A stretch of 5,651 bases of DNA from Anaerolineales bacterium (GCA_024643945.1 JAHELX010000432.1:1-5651), one strand, 5' to 3'. Shown: positions 1-5,126, counted from the stretch's first letter. The notes: generated by a model not told the origin, from the sequence alone. Numbers and translations: made by a program.

Positions 1-2
1 TT

Positions 3-887
3 AGCCCGGTACTGGGCGGCCTGTTAACCGATGTCCTGGGTTTTCGTCCGGCGCTGCTGGTTTGCGCCGCTATCACCGGCGCCGGACTCCTCGTCGCCTT
101 CTTTACCCTGCCAGAAACCAGACCGGCCCGGGCTGGCGACTCCACCCTACCGGCCGCCGGGGCGCACCTCAAATCGCTTGGGGCGTCCATCATTGCCCGT
201 ATGCGATCCGACCGACCTCTTTTCCCTGGGGGGAATCCACCCTGGCGTCGGCTCAGCCTGTACCTGGGGCGCGGCAGGCTCCCTGGCCCTTGTGAGGGAC
301 GCCAGGGCCGGCAACTGGCCATCAACTACATTTATTTGATGACCTTCTTCGCTGGCAATGGGGTCGTGATGTCTACAATCAGCCTCTATCTCAAGCAAAA
401 CTTCGGAGACCAGATTTTGATTGGGGATGCCGCCGTGGGCGTCGCCTCCCTGGGCGGTCTGTTGCTTGCGATGCGCTCGCTGATGGGAATGATGTCCGGA
501 CCTATTGCGGGTCACCTGTCGGACCGGAGTGGGGATCGGTGGCCGATAGTGCGTGGGGGGATCATCATTGGGGGCACCGGCTTTGCAATACTCATCGTTG
601 GCGGAAACATCTGGACCGTTCCGCTGGGCGTGGCTCTCATCGCCCTGAGCACGGGGGCATTGCTGACCAACCTGGCCGCTCTGACCGGTGATCTGGCCGG
701 CGGCGACCGGCGAGGGCGGGCCATCGGTGGTCTGGCCACCGCCGGCGATGTGGGCAGCGCGGCCGGGCCCCTGTTGGCCTATGCCCTGCTGTCACTGATT
801 GATTTGCGCTGGGTCTACCTGCTGTGCAGCCTGGCCTTCGCCTCAAGCCTGCTGGCCGTCCGTTACCTGGCTAGATATGGCGCATAA
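3..887 (+). CDS. Major facilitator superfamily (MFS) transporter, C-terminal part
   Basis: This gene is open at the left edge; 294 residues are visible and its start is outside the window. The first visible residues, with the motif SPVLGGLLTDVLGFRPALL, look like transmembrane helices 5 and 6 of an MFS carrier and end in the typical LPETR cap. A long, Pro/Arg/Gly-rich cytoplasmic loop follows, and then six hydrophobic segments (helices 7-12). The GHLSDRSGDR stretch resembles the MFS loop between helices 8 and 9, and the last helix ends RYLARYGA before a TAA stop. The family exports or imports small molecules by proton coupling in the inner membrane, and drug/metabolite efflux is the commonest role of this type. 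The substrate cannot be read from the sequence. The gene converges on the iron-sulfur carrier gene, and its last nine codons lie in a duplicated segment. The middle loop may hide compensating frameshifts (see findings). Confidence 0.85.
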   Translation, partial: SPVLGGLLTDVLGFRPALLVCAAITGAGLLVAFFTLPETRPARAGDSTLPAAGAHLKSLGASIIARMRSDRPLFPGGNPPWRRLSLYLGRGRLPGPCEGRQGRQLAINYIYLMTFFAGNGVVMSTISLYLKQNFGDQILIGDAAVGVASLGGLLLAMRSLMGMMSGPIAGHLSDRSGDRWPIVRGGIIIGGTGFAILIVGGNIWTVPLGVALIALSTGALLTNLAALTGDLAGGDRRGRAIGGLATAGDVGSAAGPLLAYALLSLIDLRWVYLLCSLAFASSLLAVRYLARYGA

Positions 888-898
888 TCTTCTGACAG

Positions 899-925
899 GT
901 AGGGGCGAGGTGACCTCGCCCCTAC
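899..925. terminator. Perfect 13-bp palindrome, likely bidirectional terminator or REP-like element (copy 1)
   Basis: The arms GTAGGGGCGAGGT and ACCTCGCCCCTAC are perfect complements around a single G at 912. The palindrome begins 12 bases after the MFS stop codon and lies between two convergent genes, where a hairpin would end transcripts from both sides. There is no T-run on either strand, so it is not a textbook Rho-independent terminator. It may instead be a dispersed palindromic repeat that also protects mRNA 3' ends. Confidence 0.7.
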
Positions 926-950
926 ACCTAAACCATGAACGCTGGTTGAA

Positions 951-990
951 TTAGTGACGGCAGGAAGTGCCTCGCTCGCCGGCGGCAGTG
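951..990 (-). pseudogene. Vestigial duplicate of the HesB-family gene tail
   Basis: These 40 bases match 1086-1125 exactly. That segment encodes the last 13 codons and stop of the iron-sulfur carrier gene. The copy here has no upstream coding sequence and is a by-product of the 135-bp duplication. Confidence 0.85.
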
Positions 991-1022
991 CCGTACGTCA
1001 CCTGGCTAGATATGGCGCATAA
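991..1022 (+). pseudogene. Vestigial duplicate of the MFS gene tail
   Basis: These bases match 856-887, the last codons and TAA stop of the MFS gene, apart from mismatches at 995 and 999. There is no coding sequence in front, so this is a leftover of the tandem duplication. Confidence 0.85.
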
Positions 1023-1033
1023 TCTTCTGACAA

Positions 1034-1060
1034 GTAGGGGCGAGGTGACCTCGCCCCTAC
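1034..1060. terminator. Perfect 13-bp palindrome (copy 2), next to the HesB-family stop codon
   Basis: This is identical to the palindrome at 899-925 and lies 25 bases past the HesB-family stop on the - strand. It is the hairpin a transcript of that gene would meet first. As in copy 1, no T-run follows on either strand. Confidence 0.7.
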
Positions 1061-1085
1061 ACCTAAAACATGAACGCTGGTTGAA

Positions 1086-1442
1086 TTAGTGACGGCAGGA
1101 AGTGCCTCGCTCGCCGGCGGCAGTGCGGAACGAGCTGCCGCAAGCGCACGATTGCACAGCGTTGGGATTCTCGATACGAAAGCCTCCGCCCATCAGGCTG
1201 TCAATGTAGTCAATCTCAACACCCGTCAGATACATCAAGCTGGCAGGGTCCACAATCAGCTTCACGTTCCGATCCTCAAAGATTTGGTCGCCATCCATTG
1301 GACCCTCGGCGAACGTCATGCCATACTGTAACCCAGAGCAACCACCACCTGACACAAAGACACGCAGGCCGTAGTCCGCCAGGCTTTTCTCTTGCATAAT
1401 GCTCTGCAGCTTATCGGCAGCCGCTTCAGTCAAAGTAATCAC
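1086..1442 (-). CDS. A-type iron-sulfur cluster carrier (HesB/IscA/ErpA family)
   Basis: The product is 118 residues, close to the usual 105-120. Proteins of this family bind an Fe-S cluster or iron and pass it to apo-enzymes in the cytoplasm. The three cluster-binding cysteines are present: Cys35 in GGGCSGLQYG, and Cys99 and Cys101 in SCACGSSF. The ordering MITLTEAAADKL at the start, a central DPASLMYLTG and IDYIDSLMGGGF is typical of the family. The start is a GTG at 1440-1442, chosen because a near-perfect AGGAGGTGA ribosome site lies 7 bases ahead. After the conserved GSSF end there is an unusual 13-residue tail (106-118) with an extra Cys116; this tail is the part inside the 135-bp duplication. 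The gene has its own promoter and no isc/suf genes are visible beside it. IscA, ErpA and SufA types cannot be told apart here. Confidence 0.93.
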   Translation of the reverse strand: MITLTEAAADKLQSIMQEKSLADYGLRVFVSGGGCSGLQYGMTFAEGPMDGDQIFEDRNVKLIVDPASLMYLTGVEIDYIDSLMGGGFRIENPNAVQSCACGSSFRTAAGERGTSCRH

Positions 1443-1449
1443 CCAATCA

Positions 1450-1455
1450 CCTCCT
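1450..1455 (-). promoter_or_regulatory. Ribosome binding site of the HesB-family gene
   Basis: The - strand reads AGGAGGTGATTGG directly before GTG. This very strong site fixes the GTG at 1440-1442 as the start. Confidence 0.85.
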
Positions 1456-1510
1456 GTTTTACGGGGATCTCCAGTTCTCGGGCTAAACGGAAAATGCCCT
1501 GGCTGCGAAA

Positions 1511-1547
1511 TGACAACTTATTTTACCAGATTTTAGGGTTGTTGTCA
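1511..1547. promoter_or_regulatory. Inverted repeat TGACAAC...GTTGTCA framing the promoter, possible operator
   Basis: TGACAAC at 1511-1517 and GTTGTCA at 1541-1547 are perfect complements, 23 bases apart. The half-sites are centred 30 bases apart, about three helical turns. One arm covers the -35 box and the other the predicted transcription start, so a bound repressor could block polymerase. The regulator is unknown, and a 7-bp repeat can arise by chance. Confidence 0.35.
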
Positions 1548-1548
1548 A
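1520..1548 (-). promoter_or_regulatory. Sigma70-type promoter for the HesB-family gene
   Basis: On the - strand, a consensus TTGACA (-35, bases 1548-1543) is followed after exactly 17 bases by TAAAAT (-10, bases 1525-1520). Transcription would begin near 1513 and give a leader of about 70 bases before the GTG start. This is the best promoter match I found in the window. Confidence 0.8.
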
Positions 1549-1549
1549 C

Positions 1550-1570
1550 AAAAAAGATGATATATATCAT
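1550..1570 (-). terminator. AT-rich palindrome with T-run, possible weak terminator of the ABC operon
   Basis: ATGATATATATCAT (1557-1570) is a perfect 14-base palindrome. On the - strand it is followed by C and six T residues, 40 bases after the ATPase stop codon. The layout fits a Rho-independent terminator, but the stem is short and all but free of G-C pairs. It also sits just upstream of the HesB-family -35 box, so it could instead bind a regulator. Confidence 0.4.
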
Positions 1571-1610
1571 GTTTGTCACGGAAACTTCTGGGCCAAGGGC
1601 TGCCGTTTCG

Positions 1611-2372
1611 TTACAAAATGTGCGCCAGGAATTGCCGGCTGCGTTCCTCTTTGGGATTAGTGAAGATCTCCTCTGGAGGCCCCTGCTCTATCCATACACC
1701 ACTTTCCATAATCAACACCCGGTCAGCCACATCCTTGGCAAAGTGCATCTCGTGCGTGACGACCACCATCGTCATACCTTCGTTTGCCAGTCGTTCCATT
1801 ACCTCGATCACTTCGCCGATTAACTCCGGGTCCAGGGCCGAGGTTGGCTCATCGAAGAGCATAATCTTGGGCTCCATGGCCAGGCTGCGGGCGATAGCCA
1901 CCCGCTGTTGCTGCCCGCCCGACAGGCGCGATGGGTATTCGTCCCGCTTGTCGGAGAGTCCCACCCACTCAAGTAGTTGCTCTCCCTCGCGAACAGCCTT
2001 CTCTTTGGGGACCTTTTTCACAGTAACGGGTCCCTCGATGACATTCTCCAGAGCTGTCATATGCGGGAAGAGATTAAACTGCTGAAAGACCATCCCCGTT
2101 TTGGTCCGAATCTGGCGGATGTATTCATGGTGTTCTCGTCCAGGCTCGCCGGCCCGGATAACCACGTCGTCAATTTCAACCGAGCCGGCAGTTGGCTCTT
2201 CCAAAAAATTCAGGCAACGCAGAAAGGTGCTCTTACCAGCGCCCGAGGGGCCGATGATAACGACGACCTCGCCGGGCTGCACGTCGAGATCAATACCGCG
2301 CAGGACGTGGAGGTCGCGACCAAATACCTTGTGTAAATCGCGCACCCTGATAATGGGCTTGTGGGTCCCCAC
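1611..2372 (-). CDS. ABC transporter ATPase, polar amino acid type (GlnQ/HisP/ArtP family)
   Basis: The 253-residue length is typical for this importer ATPase. It hydrolyses ATP on the cytoplasmic face of the membrane to power uptake through the neighbouring permease. All catalytic motifs are present: Walker [10 protein letters not shown] (41-49), Q-loop Gln97 in [12 protein letters not shown], signature LSGGQQQR (150-157), Walker B IMLFDEP with Asp174 and Glu175, D-loop SALD (178-181) and switch His207. [16 protein letters not shown] is a hallmark of the polar amino acid subfamily. The start is a GTG at 2370-2372, immediately after the permease stop codon with no spacer. Its AGGAGG (2382-2387) lies inside the end of the permease gene, so the two are probably translationally coupled. 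The substrate is set by the binding protein and permease, not by this subunit. Confidence 0.95.
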   Translation of the reverse strand: MGTHKPIIRVRDLHKVFGRDLHVLRGIDLDVQPGEVVVIIGPSGAGKSTFLRCLNFLEEPTAGSVEIDDVVIRAGEPGREHHEYIRQIRTKTGMVFQQFNLFPHMTALENVIEGPVTVKKVPKEKAVREGEQLLEWVGLSDKRDEYPSRLSGGQQQRVAIARSLAMEPKIMLFDEPTSALDPELIGEVIEVMERLANEGMTMVVVTHEMHFAKDVADRVLIMESGVWIEQGPPEEIFTNPKEERSRQFLAHIL

Positions 2373-3236
2373 TTATTGCTTCCTCCTCTCACCTCGCGAC
2401 ATACGCTCTTCGATTCGTCCTTGCACAGTCTGCAAAACGATACACATCACCCAATAGATGGCTGCAGCCATAATCAGCATCTCCAGCGAACGGAAGTAGC
2501 GACGCCCGATTTTGGTCGCGCGGTAGCTGAGTTCCCACACTCCCATCAAAGAAACCAGCGATGAGTCCTTGACCATAGCGATAAAGTCGTTGCCGATCGG
2601 AGGGATGACGACCCGCAATGCCTGGGGCAGGATGATGCGGCGCATAATCTGAGATTGTGTCATGCCCAAAGCCTGAGCCGCTTCCGTTTGGCCTATATTG
2701 ATGGATTGAATGCCGGCCCGGAACGTTTCAGTCATATACGCCCCGTAGCAAACTCCCAGGGCCAGGATACCCGCCGGGATAGCTGGCAACGTAAGCAGCT
2801 TTTGCATGCCAGGTACACCCGCCTGTTCCAGTGCCTGACCGATTTGTGGCATGGCCAGATACCACATATAAACCTGGACCAGCAGTGGTGTGCCCCGGAT
2901 CAGCGAGACGTAAAAAGTGGCGATGCCGTTGGCGACAGGGTTGCGAGAGAGCCGTCCCAACGCGCCAAAAAGGGCAATGATGCAAGCCAGCGTGATGGCG
3001 AGGACTGTCACCATCAGTGTGTACCCAATCCCGGCCAGAAGAAAGCTTAACCATGTCCCCATAAACTGAAGGTTGAGGCCGAGCAATGTCAGCAAAGCTA
3101 GCAAGCCGATCAAGATGCTGATGATGACGATCACAAGATTGATGACGAAACGCCGCTTGCGCCTGGTAATCTCGTCCAGAACACGTTGCGCGGCCGGCGG
3201 GATCCCGGCCGATGGCACACTAATTGACCTGGCCAT
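2373..3236 (-). CDS. ABC transporter permease, polar amino acid type (HisM/GlnP family)
   Basis: This integral inner-membrane subunit (287 residues) forms the channel, probably as a homodimer because only one permease gene is present. A charged cytoplasmic N-terminus of about 30 residues (RRKRR at 25-29) precedes a first helix at about 31-54. Family marks follow: FYVSLIRGTPLLVQVY (108-123) and, near the end, the EAA-type loop that contacts the ATPase, EAAQALG (185-191) leading to ILPQ (202-205). ATG at 3234-3236 is preceded by AGGGAGG with 4 bases between. The gene follows the binding protein after 142 bases that contain a stem-loop, and it abuts the ATPase gene. The N-terminal extension is longer than in the short E. 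coli HisM/HisQ type. I am confident of the family; the substrate is not determined. Confidence 0.95.
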   Translation of the reverse strand: MARSISVPSAGIPPAAQRVLDEITRRKRRFVINLVIVIISILIGLLALLTLLGLNLQFMGTWLSFLLAGIGYTLMVTVLAITLACIIALFGALGRLSRNPVANGIATFYVSLIRGTPLLVQVYMWYLAMPQIGQALEQAGVPGMQKLLTLPAIPAGILALGVCYGAYMTETFRAGIQSINIGQTEAAQALGMTQSQIMRRIILPQALRVVIPPIGNDFIAMVKDSSLVSLMGVWELSYRATKIGRRYFRSLEMLIMAAAIYWVMCIVLQTVQGRIEERMSRGERRKQ

Positions 3237-3266
3237 AGTTCCTCCCTAACAACTTTCGAGTGAGGC

Positions 3267-3314
3267 CGGGGAGAAGAGCCCGGTTGTGTCGAGAACCCCG
3301 GCTCCCTCTCCCCG
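3267..3314. other. Long intergenic stem-loop between binding protein and permease genes
   Basis: CGGGGAGA (3267-3274) pairs with TCTCCCCG (3307-3314). Inside, GAGCC (3276-3280) pairs with GGCTC (3300-3304) and GGTT (3282-3285) with AACC (3294-3297), leaving a loop of about 8 bases. No T-run follows on the - strand. Such stem-loops after binding-protein genes commonly stabilise the upstream mRNA or cut read-through so that binding protein is made in excess. That role is inferred here. A smaller hairpin, GGCTG/CAGCC, lies at 3322-3338. Confidence 0.6.
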
Positions 3315-3378
3315 ACTAATAGGCTGAACCTAACAGCCAGCCTTCTACAGATTCCAACTCAGTAAAAGTCGAGCGTGA

Positions 3379-4254
3379 CTATTTGCCGGACTTTTCAGTG
3401 AGGTCAATACCGTACCATTTCATCGAAAGACTGGTGAGGGTACCGTCGCTGTGCATAGCATCCACAATCTCGTCCAACTTGGCCAGCAGCTTGTCGCTGG
3501 GACCCCGGCTTTTGTCGAGAGCAAAGGCCAACGGCTCATAATAAGCCGGGTCGCCCACCATACGCATAGGGCAACCATTGTCGCAGCCGGACTGGATCGC
3601 TTCATAGATCGTGGGTTGGGCCGAAAAGACGGCGTCCAGGCGCACGCCATCACCCAGCGCCAAGTCCTGGATAGCATCCGCGTCGGTGCCGTAGGTTCGG
3701 ATCTCGCCAGCCTCCCAGTCGGCGAATTTCACTTCCTCACCCTCTATGTCCAGCGTTTTATTGAGGTATTTTTCGTAGGTACATTCGCTGCACACACCAA
3801 TTCTCTTGCCGGCCAGGTCCTCCAGGGATTGGATGCTGGTGTTGTCGGAGTGGACTGCAAATTGGGCGGGGGTATAGTAGTAGGGATGGGTGAAGTACAG
3901 CGCCTCCATGCGATCTTTGGTAATCGTCATGGAGCCAATAGACAGATCCCAACGTTTGCCCCAGTTGCCGGAGGTAATGAGGTCCCACTCTGGGGTGATG
4001 AACTCCAATTCCACGCCCAGGCGTTTGGCAACTTCTTTGGCCACGTCCACATCGAAGCCATCCAATTCGCCTTTATCATTCAAAAAGCTCTGGGGTGCAT
4101 AATTGGGGTCGGTGGATACGAGAATTTTGCCTGCCCCCAGGATTTCGTCCAGAGCGTCTTTCTGGCCCGAGACAGCTCCACCTGTGCAACTGGCAACCAG
4201 TGCGAGCAGCGTCATGGCGACGATCAGTAAGCCGAAGGTTTTGAAGTTCTTCAT
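3379..4254 (-). CDS. Family 3 extracellular solute-binding lipoprotein of an ABC importer
   Basis: The 291-residue product has a lipoprotein signal peptide: MKNFK, a hydrophobic stretch, then VASC with Cys23 as the lipid anchor. It would capture a small solute outside the membrane and hand it to the adjacent permease. The family 3 signature GFDVDVAKEVAKRLG begins at Gly66. Compared by eye with HisJ, Tyr52, Asp68, Ser108 and Arg115 match ligand-contact positions, Arg115 being the carboxylate-binding one. The alpha-ammonium-binding Asp161 of HisJ aligns with Ala212 (in RLDAVFSAQP), which is unusual. Two further cysteine pairs, 155/158 and 224/228, are not general family features. ATG is at 4252-4254 with AGGAGG 5 bases ahead (4260-4265). 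The gene lies between a corrinoid protein gene and its permease, so the ligand may be a methylated amine or betaine (inference). Confidence 0.93.
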   Translation of the reverse strand: MKNFKTFGLLIVAMTLLALVASCTGGAVSGQKDALDEILGAGKILVSTDPNYAPQSFLNDKGELDGFDVDVAKEVAKRLGVELEFITPEWDLITSGNWGKRWDLSIGSMTITKDRMEALYFTHPYYYTPAQFAVHSDNTSIQSLEDLAGKRIGVCSECTYEKYLNKTLDIEGEEVKFADWEAGEIRTYGTDADAIQDLALGDGVRLDAVFSAQPTIYEAIQSGCDNGCPMRMVGDPAYYEPLAFALDKSRGPSDKLLAKLDEIVDAMHSDGTLTSLSMKWYGIDLTEKSGK

Positions 4255-4343
4255 TGTTGCCTCCTTTATAAGCGGCTCTTAACAGTTGACAACAAGACGG
4301 ATCAGGTTTGTTGGGCGTTGTACCTCCTTTCTTTGCCCGAGCG
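4255..4343 (-). other. Gap between corrinoid protein and binding protein genes, with an orphan ribosome site
   Basis: This 89-base gap shows no hairpin terminator, so read-through from the corrinoid gene is plausible. Besides the real AGGAGG at 4260-4265 it holds a second AAAGGAGG (4330-4323 on the - strand). The second box is followed by an ACG where a start would be expected, and no usable ATG, GTG or TTG is nearby. A GTTGACAACAA 11-mer at 4285-4295 also occurs, on the other strand, in the HesB-family promoter. Confidence 0.5.
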
Positions 4344-5000
4344 TCAATCGCTGTCGGCTTCCACCAATCGGCGCGCCAGCGCCACCGCGCCAACCGCATC
4401 TTCGGCGTAGCCGTCAGCGCCGATCTCCCGGGCCCACTGGGCATTCACCGGCGCACCGCCGACCATCACTTTCACCCGATCACGTAGACCGGCCTCGGCC
4501 AACTCTTCAATAACTGTGCGCTGGATGCTCATCGTCGTCGTTAGCAAGGCCGATAGTCCGACCAGATTGGCTCCTGTCTCACGCACTGCCTGGACGAATT
4601 TGCTGACCGGCACGTCGACGCCCAGGTCGTGCACTATAAAGCCATTAGCCGTCAGCATAACGCCGACCAGCGATTTGCCGATTTCGTGGATGTCACCAGC
4701 CACGGTGCCCAGTACGACAGTGCCCAGCGTCTCGCGGGCCATATCGCCGGCTTTGAGGGCCGGCTCCAGCCAGGTCAGCGCTGCCTGCATCGTATTGCCG
4801 GCCATCACCAGGTGGGGCAGAAAATATTCGCCACAACTGAATTTTTCACCCACCACGTCCATCCCAGGGGTGAGTCCTTCTTTGATAATTTCTAACGGAT
4901 CCAGACCTTGTTCTAGCCCTTGCTTTATGAGGGATAGGGCCAGATCTTCCTCCCCCTCGATGACGGCCAGGCTTAGTTGGGTGTATAGTTCTTGGGACAT
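4344..5000 (-). CDS. Methyltransferase cognate corrinoid protein (MtaC/MtbC/MttC-type B12-binding protein)
   Basis: At 218 residues this has the usual size of small cytoplasmic corrinoid proteins that carry a methyl group on cobalt between two methyltransferases. The N-terminal helical cap domain (about 1-88, with LTPGMDVVGEKF) is followed by a Rossmann-like cobalamin-binding domain. The binding motif is complete: Asp103-Ile-His105-Glu-Ile-Gly108, where His105 is the lower cobalt ligand, then SALL at 150-153 and Gly181-Gly182 in VMVGGAP. ATG at 4998-5000 has AGGAG (5008-5012) 7 bases ahead. The gene directly follows an MttB-family methyltransferase gene, the normal pairing of substrate methyltransferase and corrinoid partner. 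The intervening 120 bases carry an 8-bp repeat array. Which corrinoid subtype (mtt, mtb, mtg or other) cannot be decided from this sequence. Confidence 0.95.
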   Translation of the reverse strand: MSQELYTQLSLAVIEGEEDLALSLIKQGLEQGLDPLEIIKEGLTPGMDVVGEKFSCGEYFLPHLVMAGNTMQAALTWLEPALKAGDMARETLGTVVLGTVAGDIHEIGKSLVGVMLTANGFIVHDLGVDVPVSKFVQAVRETGANLVGLSALLTTTMSIQRTVIEELAEAGLRDRVKVMVGGAPVNAQWAREIGADGYAEDAVGAVALARRLVEADSD

Positions 5001-5019
5001 TGTGGGTCTCCTGGTTTTG

Positions 5020-5126
5020 TAGTCTTATGGTCGGTTAGTCAGATGGTCGGTTAGTCGAGTAGTCAAGGAGCCGAGACCTGCTGCACGGGTACAAGACTAT
5101 ACGACTACGAGACTAACCGACTAAAC
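5020..5126. repeat. Inverted array of 8-bp TAGTC-type repeats between methyltransferase and corrinoid genes
   Basis: The left arm has six adjoining octamers from 5020 to 5067, each starting TAGTC or TGGTC (starts 5020, 5028, 5036, 5044, 5052, 5060). Within it ATGGTCGGTTAGTC occurs twice (5027-5040, 5043-5056). The right arm has four octamers in opposite orientation, each starting GACTA (5095, 5103, 5111, 5119). The arms can pair: 5046-5056 with 5111-5121 (11 bp) and 5059-5064 with 5103-5108 (6 bp), around a 38-base loop. The last right-arm unit supplies the TAG stop codon of the methyltransferase gene. In the transcript this would be a large hairpin just ahead of the corrinoid ribosome site. 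Confidence 0.9.

Larger units (their letters stand above)
856..1125. repeat. 135-bp direct tandem duplication at a convergent gene junction
   Basis: Copy 1 is 856-990 and copy 2 is 991-1125, exactly adjacent. Comparing base by base at an offset of 135 gives four mismatches (860/995, 864/999, 898/1033, 933/1068), so 131 of 135 positions agree. Each copy contains the tail of the MFS gene, a 27-bp palindrome and the tail of the HesB-family gene. Only copy 1 provides the real MFS end and only copy 2 the real HesB end. This is what a single tandem duplication over the junction of two convergent genes would leave. Confidence 0.95.

Noticed and set aside
147..515. Open frame of 122 codons on the - strand inside the MFS gene
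   Set aside because: It overlaps the continuous MFS reading frame and has no ribosome site or recognisable motif.
856..1125. Attachment-site duplication from an integrated element
   Set aside because: The two copies touch with no cargo between them, and there is no integrase or tRNA gene in the window.
1573..2085. Open frame of 170 codons on the + strand opposite the ATPase gene
   Set aside because: It is antisense to a complete ABC ATPase with all motifs. Its product is Ser/Arg-rich and low in complexity, as expected of a shadow frame.
3451..4230. Open frame of 259 codons on the + strand opposite the binding protein gene
   Set aside because: It is fully antisense to a gene with a clear lipobox and family signature, shows no recognisable domain, and is a common by-product of G+C-rich codon use.
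4265..4292. TTGTCA / 16 bases / TATAAA as a promoter for the binding protein gene
   Set aside because: The -10 box would overlap the AGGAGG ribosome site, so the transcript would begin inside or after that site and lose it. Read-through from the corrinoid gene is more likely.
4516..5022. Open frame of 168 codons on the + strand opposite the corrinoid protein gene
   Set aside because: It is antisense to a gene with an intact DxHxxG cobalamin motif and shows no family resemblance.
5020..5126. CRISPR array
   Set aside because: The units are only 8 bp with no spacers of regular length, and the two halves are inverted. No cas genes are present.
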